Below are positions 26,300 to 34,889 of a stretch of 64,000 bases of DNA, in pieces. Positions within the stretch are counted from its first letter, which is position 1; each line of letters opens with the position of its first letter. A program made the position numbers and the translations under genes. This stretch comes from CAZNPL01 sp964574815 (GTDB lineage: Bacteria > Planctomycetota > Phycisphaerae > UBA1845), in contig CAZNPL010000029.1 in NCBI GenBank assembly GCA_964574815.1, positions 1 to 64,000 on the forward strand, written 5' to 3'. The notes under the pieces are model-generated. The model was not told the origin of the DNA. It was given only the letters and a program-made list of their open reading frames with translations, and searched no databases.

Positions 26300-29008
26300 T
26301 CAGGGTCTTAGATTGCTCGGCTCTTCCCCGGCTGTCCGAATCCGTTCGGTCAACTCCGCGATCCGTTGCTCAAGTCGCTGCGATTCAGCGAGGTCCTTGT
26401 CGGCCAGAAGGTCGTACTGCTGCGCCTGCTCCTGAAACTGCCGGGCGCGGCCTTCAATCAGTTTTGATCGATCTCGCAATTCGCACACTCGGTCGCAGAT
26501 CGCTTTTAATTGGGCAATGGCTCGCTTGCGTTCGGGGCCGTAGAGCTTCATTGCACCCTTTTCACGCCGTTCGGCGCGTTCGGCGAGCTGGTCGGCCTCT
26601 TGGGCAAGATTCGCCGCCTCGGATGCAAGAACGCCGGCGCGATGCTCCAGATCGCGTGCACGACGTTGAAGGGCCAGGGCGCGTTCCTCGTATTGCTGGG
26701 ACTCGAGTTCTGTTTCGCGAAGCTGCTCTTGCAGGAAAAACCGGGTGGAATCGAACGGCTCGTACGTGATGTCGGCCGACGTGTGTTCTTCGAGCCCGGT
26801 TGCTTCGAACGGTAGAGGGGCGAAGAAGGAACTCGGCTGCGGTGCCGTGGCGGCTGGTTCGTCCGGCGGGTGGATCAGATTTATGAAGGCGGCAACGACG
26901 GCGTGTTGCGCAGGTGTGGCCTCGATGGCGATGTGGTCCTTCTGGGGCCGCACCAGCACGGGCACGTCGGCACGTGCCAACAACGCGGAGAGCGCTTTGA
27001 GCTTGCCTTCCGGCAGTACATACGTGCGAACGATACGCTCCTGCTGGCTGCTTGGGACAATTGCTCCCGCAAACAGGTTGGCGTGCTCGGTAACCGGCAG
27101 CGCGAAAGGCGTCGAGGCACTCGCCGCATTCGGTGACCAGATCACATCAGCAGGTTCGGCCGCCGACTTGGTTGCTGCCATCTCGGCAATCTCGCGGATA
27201 TTGCGGCTGAGCCGGTCCATTTGTGTCTCTAGGCGAGCTAGCCGTTCGCGAATGTCCCGCTCTTCGGGCTTTGGGGCGGCGGATGCTTCAGGTACCTTCT
27301 CCTGCCGTGGCTGAGATGTCACGACGACGGGGTTTCCATCGGAATCGACTGCCGCCGCACTCGCGGCGGCCAGATTAGTTGCGGTCGACGCCAGGCTCGA
27401 TTCGGCAGGAGTCGCCACCCATCCGGCGATAGCGATTGCTGTCGCCGTGATCATGGCGGTCATCGATCGGCGCGGGGCCACGTTGTCGATCATCACGGAT
27501 CTGATCCTCCTTGCCAGGCGTTGTGTTCTGGGCGAAATCGCCCCGATTCCGGCGGCGGGAACGGGACGAAACGAATCGCTCAGGTATCGCTTTGTGGTGA
27601 TCAAGGCTTCGGCGTAGGCGCGCCGAGCGCGCGGCAGAATCCAGGTGACCCAGGCGTCGCAGCAAAGGTCCGCTTCCTCGTGCAGCCTGTGCCGCGCCCA
27701 CCAGACCAGCGGATGCCACCAGTAGGCTGCGGCGACGACCAACTCCAGCCAGCAGACCCAGTGGTCGCGCCTTGCCAAGTGGGCAAGCTCATGCAAAACG
27801 ACCGCACGCCGTCCGATGTCATCGAGCTGATCCCAAAGATCAGCCGGAAGCACGAGTCGAGTTCGCCAGCCACACCAGATCAGCGGCGACGACCGAGTCG
27901 GCACGACCCAGGTATCCGGCGTGCGTCGCAACCCAATCTCCTTTGCGGCTGCGGAAACCAGCGACCGAATCGGCTCCGGGGCCGGAACGGCGGATCTCAG
28001 GCTGTACCGATACGCCGCGATGCGACAGGCCGTAATCAGTACAAAAAGCGCGGCACCGCCGAGCCAGATGCCGGCGGGCAAGGCCGGAAGACGGCCGACG
28101 GCATCGCGTATGGCAACCAGACTGGCGATCCATCGGCGCCAATTGGCGTCAGCCGAACGGCCGGCCTCGACCTTACTTTCGTCAGTGGCCTCATTTGGCG
28201 ATCCGGATATCTGGTTGGAGTATGCTTCGGTCTTGTGTCCCGTGGGTGTCGGGTCAAGGTCTGCGAGCGCAGGTACGTGCCAGTCGTCCAGAATGAGCAG
28301 TTTTCCGGAATACCGGCCGTCGACTGCCGGGTTTGGTCTGTGGCTATTCTCCACGGCAGGTGACACTGACGGAGCCTGCTGTCGGGAGTCTCGCGTTCTG
28401 AGTTCGAGGCGCGTGGCCGATTCGTTTTCGGATGGCAGGCTGAGCTCGCGCAGTTCTAGCGGGGGGACATTGGTCGGATCGCGCCGCTCGCGCGCGGTCT
28501 TCTTCTCTTTGGAGGCAAAAGTCCTCGGACGGCGCGCGGCATCGGCCGTGCCTTTGCGCATGTGGGGCAGGTTGTCGTATTCCCCAGCGGCAGGGCCTTG
28601 CTTTCGCGCCGTGACGAAGGTGGGTCTGTTGTCCGATGCGATTGGTGCCGGCGGGTCGCCTTGGGGCTGAGTATCGATCGCGGCAGCGAGGTCTTGGTCC
28701 TTTTCACCGGGTGTTGTTTGAGGCCGGCGTGGCTCTTCAATCGGCTCGCGCTTCTCAGACGCGAGCGCGACGGGGACTGGGTCGGTCGTTGAAACTTCAT
28801 CCGATACCCGCGGTACGGCGGGTATCGAAAGCGCCGGCAGCAGCGGCGCGCCGATGAACCACAGAAGGACGATCAGCCAAAGTGTATGCCGAGTCGTGGG
28901 ACGGCAGGGCAACCAGCGGCAGATGGCGGCCACCAGCAGTGCCAGGGGAATCGCCGCGAGGGCGTTTCGCCACAGGTGATCCGTAATGACAAGAGACCAC
29001 CAAGCCAT
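26300..29008 (-). CDS. BlaR1/MecR1-like M56 membrane peptidase
   Basis: The protein of about 902 residues starts at ATG 29008 with GGAG 8 bases upstream; a GTG at 29038 is possible. Two membrane helices open it. A polar, low-complexity insert of about 230 residues comes next, then the M56 domain with HELAH at 406-410 (H406, E407, H410) and the HPLVWWARHRLHEEADLCCDAWV segment holding the third-ligand region. After a further membrane helix comes a periplasmic tail with a coiled coil, a small domain (RTYVLPEGKLKALSALL…) that resembles secretin N-type domains, and a long charged helix. In BlaR1 systems the peptidase leads to inactivation of BlaI; the BlaI gene lies 33 bases upstream. The signal sensed is unknown. 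Confidence 0.85.
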   Translation of the reverse strand: MAWWSLVITDHLWRNALAAIPLALLVAAICRWLPCRPTTRHTLWLIVLLWFIGAPLLPALSIPAVPRVSDEVSTTDPVPVALASEKREPIEEPRRPQTTPGEKDQDLAAAIDTQPQGDPPAPIASDNRPTFVTARKQGPAAGEYDNLPHMRKGTADAARRPRTFASKEKKTARERRDPTNVPPLELRELSLPSENESATRLELRTRDSRQQAPSVSPAVENSHRPNPAVDGRYSGKLLILDDWHVPALADLDPTPTGHKTEAYSNQISGSPNEATDESKVEAGRSADANWRRWIASLVAIRDAVGRLPALPAGIWLGGAALFVLITACRIAAYRYSLRSAVPAPEPIRSLVSAAAKEIGLRRTPDTWVVPTRSSPLIWCGWRTRLVLPADLWDQLDDIGRRAVVLHELAHLARRDHWVCWLELVVAAAYWWHPLVWWARHRLHEEADLCCDAWVTWILPRARRAYAEALITTKRYLSDSFRPVPAAGIGAISPRTQRLARRIRSVMIDNVAPRRSMTAMITATAIAIAGWVATPAESSLASTATNLAAASAAAVDSDGNPVVVTSQPRQEKVPEASAAPKPEERDIRERLARLETQMDRLSRNIREIAEMAATKSAAEPADVIWSPNAASASTPFALPVTEHANLFAGAIVPSSQQERIVRTYVLPEGKLKALSALLARADVPVLVRPQKDHIAIEATPAQHAVVAAFINLIHPPDEPAATAPQPSSFFAPLPFEATGLEEHTSADITYEPFDSTRFFLQEQLRETELESQQYEERALALQRRARDLEHRAGVLASEAANLAQEADQLAERAERREKGAMKLYGPERKRAIAQLKAICDRVCELRDRSKLIEGRARQFQEQAQQYDLLADKDLAESQRLEQRIAELTERIRTAGEEPSNLRP

Positions 29009-29041
29009 CCCCAAGTCTCCGTCAGGACGCCCGAACACCGA

Positions 29042-29446
29042 TCAACCGGTCGATCGCTTGTGGTGCTTGCGATCGAGCTCCTCGACGAGTCGATGAAGTT
29101 GATCGATCTCGTCGGCCGACAGCTGCTCGGTTCGAACCAGTTGCAGCACGAGGGGGCCGGCCGCCCCGTCGTAAAGCTGTTCGAGGAGCTTCTTGGCCCG
29201 CGACCGGCTGACCTTCTCACGCGATACTTTGGCGCGATAGACGTACGCCATCCCGCTCTTGTCGCTGCGCACGAAGCCCTTCTGCTCCAGCCTCGTAAGA
29301 AACGTCAGCACCGTTGTATAAGCCACGTTTCGGTCGCGTTGATGGAGATGATTCATCACCTCCCGCACCGTGGAAGGGCCTCTGTCCCACAGCGCTTTGA
29401 GCACCTCGAATTCCGCGCTGCCCAACTCGTATTCGCGATCGGCCAT
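29042..29446 (-). CDS. BlaI/MecI/CopY family transcriptional repressor
   Basis: The 134-residue protein has the winged-helix fold of the family: ELGSAEFEVLKALWDRGP, then VREVMNHL, then AYTTVLTFLTRLEQKGFV, a recognition helix with the typical TVxTxLxRLxxKG pattern. A C-terminal helical dimerisation region (LLEQLYDGAAGPLVLQLV) follows. It heads the minus-strand run through the PD40 protein and has a clear promoter overlapped by inverted repeats just upstream, so autoregulation and control of the whole run are likely. Members are inactivated by cleavage when the M56 partner is triggered. Confidence 0.95.
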   Translation of the reverse strand: MADREYELGSAEFEVLKALWDRGPSTVREVMNHLHQRDRNVAYTTVLTFLTRLEQKGFVRSDKSGMAYVYRAKVSREKVSRSRAKKLLEQLYDGAAGPLVLQLVRTEQLSADEIDQLHRLVEELDRKHHKRSTG

Positions 29447-29473
29447 CGACTATTCTCGGGAGTCTGCTATAAC

Positions 29474-29567
29474 CTACTACAATCGTCGTTGGTAGCCTAC
29501 GACATCTGTCGGAGGGTGTCAATGGAAAAGTCCGGGGCGTGCAATTTCCTACATGCGACGACGTAGG
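29474..29567 (-). promoter_or_regulatory. promoter and three operator-like inverted repeats of the BlaI operon
   Basis: On the minus strand, a perfect -35 TTGACA (29522-29517) and a -10 TAGGCT (29499-29494) are 17 bases apart. The inverted repeat CCTACGACATCTGTCGGAGG (29496-29515, one mismatch) fills the spacer. Two further repeats with CTAC/GTAG arms lie at 29474-29495 and 29548-29567 (CCTAC-N10-GTAGG). The arms resemble each other and the ACA/TGT core resembles known BlaI/MecI operators. Confidence 0.7.
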
Positions 29568-29580
29568 GGCGAGGCTGTGC

Positions 29581-30024
29581 TTACGAGGGGCTTACGATCG
29601 GGGTTCCGTTGGCAATGGAGAGCGTGATGGCTTTGGTGACCAGGTAGATCTCGAAACAGAAGTGCCACTGGATCGCGACCATCGCGTTCGCTAAGAGCGC
29701 TCCGGTGGCCACGACCTCGCAGACGAGCAGGGCACGGTGTGTCAGAAGAACGACGCTCGCGAACGCGACCAGCCCCAGCTTGTAGACAATGATGGCTGCC
29801 GGGCCGAGTTGGAGCACGCAAGCGGCGATCGGATTAGATTCGCCTAGGAGGTTTTCGTTGTGAGACCAGACCGTAAAACCGACGTCAAGAATGCTGATGA
29901 GCCAGATCCCGATCAGAAGGCAAATCACTCGGTGCGCTCGCGAGGCCGCGAGGCGGTTTCGCAGCCAGTGGACACGGCCACCGTAAGTTACGTCAAGATT
30001 TCTCGAACGTCCGGTTGCGTTCAT
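29581..30024 (-). CDS. small four-helix membrane protein (possibly DUF5658)
   Basis: The 147-residue protein has about four membrane helices (roughly 32-50, 66-80, 83-96 and 100-120). A helix ends with D47, followed by E62-x-N64-P65 and K82; this D…E-x-NP…K pattern recalls DUF5658-type membrane proteins, an attribution I make from memory and hold loosely. GGAG lies 10 bases upstream of ATG 30024. It is followed by the operator region of the BlaI operon, but no function can be named. Confidence 0.65.
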   Translation of the reverse strand: MNATGRSRNLDVTYGGRVHWLRNRLAASRAHRVICLLIGIWLISILDVGFTVWSHNENLLGESNPIAACVLQLGPAAIIVYKLGLVAFASVVLLTHRALLVCEVVATGALLANAMVAIQWHFCFEIYLVTKAITLSIANGTPIVSPS

Positions 30025-30169
30025 GATAAGATAGCTCCAGCTTGGCTATCGGAAGCGCAGCGATGGCTGATTGACGAACCGATAAAAACATGCCTCCGAA
30101 GCTGAAAACGCTGAGTATTGCGTACTCTCTTGCCGAATTCGTGCGTGAGTTGCCGCTCGCGGCAAAACT

Positions 30170-30175
30170 GGAGGG
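30170..30175 (+). promoter_or_regulatory. moaC: ribosome binding site deciding the moaC start
   Basis: GGAGGG lies 7 bases before ATG 30183 and supports that start over the in-frame ATG at 30090. Confidence 0.7.
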
Positions 30176-30182
30176 CCTTAAG

Positions 30183-30674
30183 ATGAAGCCTGAGAGCAGC
30201 GACCCGCTGTCACATGTTGACGAAGCAGGACGGGTCCGAATGGTGGACGTTTCGAGTAAAGAGCCCTCTGAACGCGTGGCCACCGCCTCAGCTGTTGTAA
30301 CCATGCGTCCCGAAGTGCTCGCAGCTCTTCTCGAAGGCTCATTACGGAAGGGCGAGGCGTTGACCACCGCGAAGTTGGCCGGGATCAACGGCGCGAAGAT
30401 GACCAGCCGGCTCGTCCCCCTCTGTCATGTCGTGCCGATCGAGTGGGTCGAGGTTGCTCTTGACCGCCTTGACGAGCGCCGGCTGAGGATCAGTACCACG
30501 GTAAAGACGCACGCGAAGACCGGGGTGGAAATGGAAGCCATGACCGGCGCGGCGACGGCCGCCCTCACGGTTTACGACATGGCTAAGGCTTCCGACAAGG
30601 AAATCACCATCGGCCCGATCCGGCTCGAAGCGAAGACCGGAGGGAAAAGCGGCCCCTTCCGGCGCGGGGTCTGA
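30183..30674 (+). CDS. moaC: cyclic pyranopterin monophosphate synthase
   Basis: The 163-residue protein is MoaC, which makes cyclic pyranopterin monophosphate in molybdenum cofactor synthesis. Family motifs are present in order: MVDVSSK, KGEALTTAKLAGINGAK, LVPLCHVVP with the conserved histidine, KTGVEMEAMTGAATAAL, YDMAKASDK and KTGGKSG at the end. ATG 30183 is chosen because GGAGGG ends 7 bases upstream and the resulting length matches E. coli MoaC (161 residues); an ATG at 30090 would add an atypical extension. No other molybdenum cofactor gene is in the window. Confidence 0.95.
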   Translation: MKPESSDPLSHVDEAGRVRMVDVSSKEPSERVATASAVVTMRPEVLAALLEGSLRKGEALTTAKLAGINGAKMTSRLVPLCHVVPIEWVEVALDRLDERRLRISTTVKTHAKTGVEMEAMTGAATAALTVYDMAKASDKEITIGPIRLEAKTGGKSGPFRRGV

Positions 30675-30732
30675 TCGGCGTGGCACGCCGCGACACCCGG
30701 ACGCGTTCAGTACCGCTCCTAGCGCGCCAAGT

Positions 30733-30751
30733 TTTTCAAAACATTTGAAAA
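30733..30751. promoter_or_regulatory. AT-rich inverted repeat upstream of the polyprenyl synthase
   Basis: TTTTCAAA-ACA-TTTGAAAA is a perfect 8-bp inverted repeat with a 3-base spacer, conspicuous in GC-rich sequence. It lies 59 bases after moaC and about 120 bases before the synthase. A weak promoter (TTGGAA-N18-TAGCAT) begins just after it. It may be an operator, or a terminator for moaC, though the T-rich part lies in the upstream arm. Confidence 0.4.
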
Positions 30752-30871
30752 GATTTGGAAGTCCCCACGGCGAAGTGCTAGCATCTTCCCGCCGCGTGAG
30801 GGGCGGTTGCGGGCCATTCGCACTGTGCGGATTCGCGGCCGTCGCGTGGCTGGCACCGGAAACGTCCGCCC

Positions 30872-31855
30872 ATGATTCAGGGCTCCACTGTTCTCACTGA
30901 TCTGTATGCGCCGATACGTTCCGAGCTGATGTCCGTCCGGCGGATCGTTGAGGAGGAGCTGTGCAGCGAGCATCCCCTGGTCAATCAACTCTGCGAACGC
31001 GTCGAGAGCTATCAGGGCAAGATGCTCCGGCCTGCGCTGCTTTTGCTCTGGGGCCGTGCTTCGGGTCGTCTGGAAGAGGCCCACCGGACGCTGGCGGCCG
31101 TGGTGGAGCTGGTGCATCTGGCCACACTGGTGCACGATGACGTGCTCGACGAGGCCCACGTTCGGCGGCAGCACGACACAATCAACGCTACGAACGGGAA
31201 CGAGGTGGCCGTCCTGCTGGGCGATTACCTGATCAGTCACGCGTACCACCTGTGCAGCGTGCTGGACGACCAATATGCGGCGCGGACGATCGCGGCCACG
31301 ACCAACACGGTGTGCGAGGGTGAGATCCTGCAGGTGTCGCATCGCCTCAACGCGGATGTGGACGAACCGACGTACACCGAAATCATCGCCAAGAAGACCG
31401 CATCGCTTACGGCCACGTGTTGTGCTCTGGGAGCCCGGTACGCGAACGCCCCTGAAAGCGTGGTTCGTGCGGCACACGCATTCGGCATGGCGGCCGGAAT
31501 CGCTTTTCAAATCGTTGATGACCTGCTCGATCTCATCGGTGATGAGGCGGAAACCGGAAAGTCGATGGGTCGGGACCTTGAGTTCGGCACGGCCACGCTT
31601 CCGATCATCCACACGCTTGCCGTTGCAACGCCAATCGATCGCGCCAAGCTCCACGCCGCTGTCGCGGGAGCGTCATCGCTGGACGTGGACGAGGTCCGTC
31701 GCCTGGTTCGCCGGGCGGGCGGCCCCGAGTATGCCCGATCCCGAGCCCGCCATTTCGTCGCCGAAGCGCTCGAACAGCTTCGATGCATACCTGACTCGCC
31801 GGCACGAGATTCCCTCCGGGCCATGACGGAGTTTATTCTCGACCGTCACTTCTGA
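30872..31855 (+). CDS. polyprenyl diphosphate synthase (trans-isoprenyl type)
   Basis: The 327-residue protein condenses isopentenyl diphosphate onto an allylic primer to make a polyprenyl chain, probably for a quinone side chain. The first aspartate-rich motif is DDVLDEAHVRR (D89, D90, D93), the second is DDLLD (D216, D217, D220). The region KMLRPALLLL and the GDYLISHAY segment also fit the family. The final length of the product cannot be read from the sequence. It is convergent with the kinase gene that ends at 31878, 22 bases away. Confidence 0.93.
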   Translation: MIQGSTVLTDLYAPIRSELMSVRRIVEEELCSEHPLVNQLCERVESYQGKMLRPALLLLWGRASGRLEEAHRTLAAVVELVHLATLVHDDVLDEAHVRRQHDTINATNGNEVAVLLGDYLISHAYHLCSVLDDQYAARTIAATTNTVCEGEILQVSHRLNADVDEPTYTEIIAKKTASLTATCCALGARYANAPESVVRAAHAFGMAAGIAFQIVDDLLDLIGDEAETGKSMGRDLEFGTATLPIIHTLAVATPIDRAKLHAAVAGASSLDVDEVRRLVRRAGGPEYARSRARHFVAEALEQLRCIPDSPARDSLRAMTEFILDRHF

Positions 31856-31877
31856 CACATCTTCGATGCGACGCCGG

Positions 31878-34800
31878 TCAGTGGCCGCCCGCGGCGGACG
31901 GCAAACCCTCGGGAGGCTCCGGGCTGGGAATGGGAAGCCTCGCACGCCATATCGCCAGTTGCTCAGTCTGGCCGGAAGTCTGATACAGTTCGATCAGCGC
32001 CTCGATCAGGGGGCGCTTGCGCTCGGGGTCGTTTACATCGGAGACGGCCTGATACGCTTCAAGCAGCAGCTCCTCCGCGTCCGCCTGGCGGTCCTGCTTC
32101 GTGTACAGCGCGGCGACGTCCGCAATCGTCCGAATCGTGGATGGATGGTCGGCGCCGAGCACGCGCCTGCGCAGCGCGAGCGTCTTGAGGTACAGTGCCT
32201 CCGCGTCGGCGTAGTGCTGCTGTTCTTCGCAGAGTTTGCCGAGGTTCTTGATCAGGATGATCGTTCGCGGATCGTCCTCGCCCAGAGTGCGATTCGCGAC
32301 CTCCAGCGCCTCCTCGAGCAACGCCTGTGATTGTCCATAACGCTTTAGGTCAATATAAAAGGCCGCGAGGTTGCCCTTGCTCGTCAGCGTCAATGGGTGC
32401 TCGTCGCCCAGAACGCGGGAACGGGCTGTGAGCGATTTCACATAAAGCACTTCCGCTTCGCCGCACCGTCCCAAGGCCTGATAGACCGAGGCGAGGTTGT
32501 TCATCGTGACCAGCGTGCTCGAATGTTCCTCGCCGAGCAGTTTCCGCTGAATGGAGAGGGCCTCTGAATACATGGCCTCGGCCGCTTCGAGTTTCCCCAT
32601 ATCGTGCAGCACCGTGCCCAGATTACTCAAGTCCTTGGCCACATAGGGATGCTCCCGGCCGAAATCCCGGCGGTCCAGCTCAAGCAGTCGGCGAAAGAGC
32701 CTTTCGGCTTGTTCGTATCTGCCCAGGTTCTGCAGCGTCAGTGCGAGGTTGTTGATGATCGGCGCAAGATTCGAACTGTTTTCGCCCCAGAGCTTTTCAC
32801 CCAACGCAAGTGACTCGTGTAGGTTCTTTTCGGCTTGCGCGTATTTCCCCTGGTTGCGAAGTGTCAGCCCCAAGGCGCTGAGGCCGAACGCCACGCTGGG
32901 GTGATCGGGGCCGAGCACGCGCCGATTGATCTGGAGCGCCTGGTGGTACAGCGCTTCCGCTTCGCTGTCGTCGCCTCTGGCAAGGGCGATTCCCGCCAGG
33001 CTGTGCGTGCTGTTGGCGACTTCGTGCAAAGGTGCGTCGCTGTCGCGCTTTCGAATGGCCAGCGAGCGACGCAGCAAACGCTCGGCTTCGTCGAGTTCTT
33101 CGGTGCGCAGGAAGACCTCGGCGAGGTCGCTCGCGCTCTCGGCGACGGCGAGATGGTTTTCTCCAAGAAGCGTTTCTCGCGTCGCAAGCACTTCGCGGAA
33201 CATCGCCTCCGCTTTTACGAATTCGCCGTGATCCAGCAACTGATGTGCGAGCAGTCTTCGGGTGGCAGCCGTTTCGAGGTGTTCGTCGCCATAAAGGCGT
33301 CGTTGCGTCGCCAGAGCGTTCTCCAGCATTGGTGTGGCCGGATCGAGGATCCCGAGATTCCGATAGATTTCGCCGATGAGCGACATCAATCGCGCCTGAA
33401 CCTCCGGCTGATTCTTGAGCTTGTCGGCAATGCGCGCCGCTCCCCGGTCGAGTACCTGTCGAGCCGTGATCGTGTCGCCTCGCGCCTCGCTCGGATCGGA
33501 GACCTTAAACAATCCAACCAGGAAGTCGGATACGCGTTTGCTCGTCTGGGCTTCGATCCTGGCGCGCCGCGCTTCCTGCCTGGCGATCTGCCGGGCCTCC
33601 TCAGCCTGCCGCCGTTGTTCGGCTGCACCCAACGCGAACCAGGTGGTGCCGATCAAGCCAATGATCAAAGCGACGACGAACGCCGAGACGCCAAAAACGA
33701 GCGCCTTGTTCCGCTTGGCGAACTTGCGGAGTTGATAGGTGGCACTGGCGGGACGCGCGATAATCGGTTCATCGTCCAAATAACGTCGCATGTCCGCAGC
33801 CAGTTCTGCGGCCGACTGATAGCGCCGGGTGCGGTCCTTTTCGAGCGCCTTCGTGACGATCGTGTCGATGTCACCGCGCAACGAAGGCGTGACGGAGCTC
33901 AGAGTTAAAGGATCTGCCTCGCGGATCACGCGCGCCATTTCCGGGATCGGACGGCCGCGCAGATCATACGGCAGAGTGCCGGTCAGCAATTCAAAGGCGA
34001 TGACACCCAGGGCGTATACGTCGGAGCGAAAGTCGATCTCGCGGGAGACGCCGGCGACCTGTTCGGGACTCATGTAGGGCACAGTGCCCATGAGTTGACC
34101 CACGTCCGTTAGCAACGTCATCGTCTGCACGTCGCCATCGGTGCCCCGCGCGATGCCGAAGTCGAGAACCTTCGGTTGCCCCTCGGGCCGGCCCGCGTCG
34201 CCGTCCTCGGTGACAAGGATGTTGGCGGGCTTGAGATCGCGATGGATCACGCCTTTCTGATGGGCATGGTGGACCGCATCGCACACATGCGCCAGCAAGG
34301 CCAGCCGCTGCCTTGTGCCCAGAGAACGGGCATTCGCGTAATCCAGAAGGGCGCGCCCCTTCACGAGCTCCATCGCAAAGTACGGTTGGGGCCCGTACTG
34401 CGTGTCCGCCGATCCCGCTTCGTAGATACTCGCGATTCCCGGGTGCTGAAGCCGCCCGAGTACCTGCGCCTCGTACGCGAAGCGCTTCAGAAGTGTCTGC
34501 GTGACCAAGCCGGGGCGGATGACCTTCAGCGCCACCATGCGGTGGGGGCTCTTCTGCTTGGCCTCGTAGACCCACCCCATCCCGCCCTGACCAATGAGCC
34601 GCACAATGCGGTACTGGCCGATGAAGTCCGGAGTCTGTGGGGCTGCCGGGCCTTCGCCTGAACCCAGCACCGGTGACGCAGACGAGACCAGATGAGCTCC
34701 GACGCCCAATCTAGACTCGGCGAACGCGTCATCCTCTTCATGCTCATATTCCAGCAGCGACTCGACCTCGGCGCGCAACGCGGTGCCCTGCCCGCACTGT

Positions 34801-34889
34801 TCATCGAGAAAGGCCGTACGTTCGGCCGGATCGAGCTCGCACGCCGCATGGAACAGCTCCCGTAAACGCTCGTAGCGGTCGGTATTCAT
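31878..34889 (-). CDS. Ser/Thr protein kinase with membrane helix and TPR region, second pair
   Basis: The 1003-residue protein has the same architecture as the one at 3638: glycine loop GQGGMGWVY (about 100-108), VALK lysine K122, HRDLK at 216-220, DFG at 243-245 and SPEQ, then a membrane helix (LVFGVSAFVVALIIGLIGTTW) and about ten tetratricopeptide repeats of the kinesin-light-chain type, with strings like LGPDHPSVAFGLSALGLTL and EHSSTLVTMNNLASVYQ. ATG 34889 is chosen; its ATGA overlaps the stop codon of the sigma factor gene, a classic coupling arrangement. The outward-facing repeats are candidates for sensing. Confidence 0.92.
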   Translation of the reverse strand: MNTDRYERLRELFHAACELDPAERTAFLDEQCGQGTALRAEVESLLEYEHEEDDAFAESRLGVGAHLVSSASPVLGSGEGPAAPQTPDFIGQYRIVRLIGQGGMGWVYEAKQKSPHRMVALKVIRPGLVTQTLLKRFAYEAQVLGRLQHPGIASIYEAGSADTQYGPQPYFAMELVKGRALLDYANARSLGTRQRLALLAHVCDAVHHAHQKGVIHRDLKPANILVTEDGDAGRPEGQPKVLDFGIARGTDGDVQTMTLLTDVGQLMGTVPYMSPEQVAGVSREIDFRSDVYALGVIAFELLTGTLPYDLRGRPIPEMARVIREADPLTLSSVTPSLRGDIDTIVTKALEKDRTRRYQSAAELAADMRRYLDDEPIIARPASATYQLRKFAKRNKALVFGVSAFVVALIIGLIGTTWFALGAAEQRRQAEEARQIARQEARRARIEAQTSKRVSDFLVGLFKVSDPSEARGDTITARQVLDRGAARIADKLKNQPEVQARLMSLIGEIYRNLGILDPATPMLENALATQRRLYGDEHLETAATRRLLAHQLLDHGEFVKAEAMFREVLATRETLLGENHLAVAESASDLAEVFLRTEELDEAERLLRRSLAIRKRDSDAPLHEVANSTHSLAGIALARGDDSEAEALYHQALQINRRVLGPDHPSVAFGLSALGLTLRNQGKYAQAEKNLHESLALGEKLWGENSSNLAPIINNLALTLQNLGRYEQAERLFRRLLELDRRDFGREHPYVAKDLSNLGTVLHDMGKLEAAEAMYSEALSIQRKLLGEEHSSTLVTMNNLASVYQALGRCGEAEVLYVKSLTARSRVLGDEHPLTLTSKGNLAAFYIDLKRYGQSQALLEEALEVANRTLGEDDPRTIILIKNLGKLCEEQQHYADAEALYLKTLALRRRVLGADHPSTIRTIADVAALYTKQDRQADAEELLLEAYQAVSDVNDPERKRPLIEALIELYQTSGQTEQLAIWRARLPIPSPEPPEGLPSAAGGH

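Noticed and set aside
18092..29446. Reading the run as an ordinary Tol-Pal operon
   Set aside because: There is no Pal lipoprotein and no separate TolA or TolB. The PD40 protein is membrane-anchored with three helices, so a Ton-like or mixed system fits better.
26300..29446. Reading the BlaI/M56 pair as a β-lactam resistance locus
   Set aside because: No β-lactamase or penicillin-binding protein lies nearby, and the M56 tail lacks a recognisable penicillin-binding domain.
30719..31654. 311-residue open frame on the minus strand
   Set aside because: It is antisense to the polyprenyl diphosphate synthase, whose motifs are complete.
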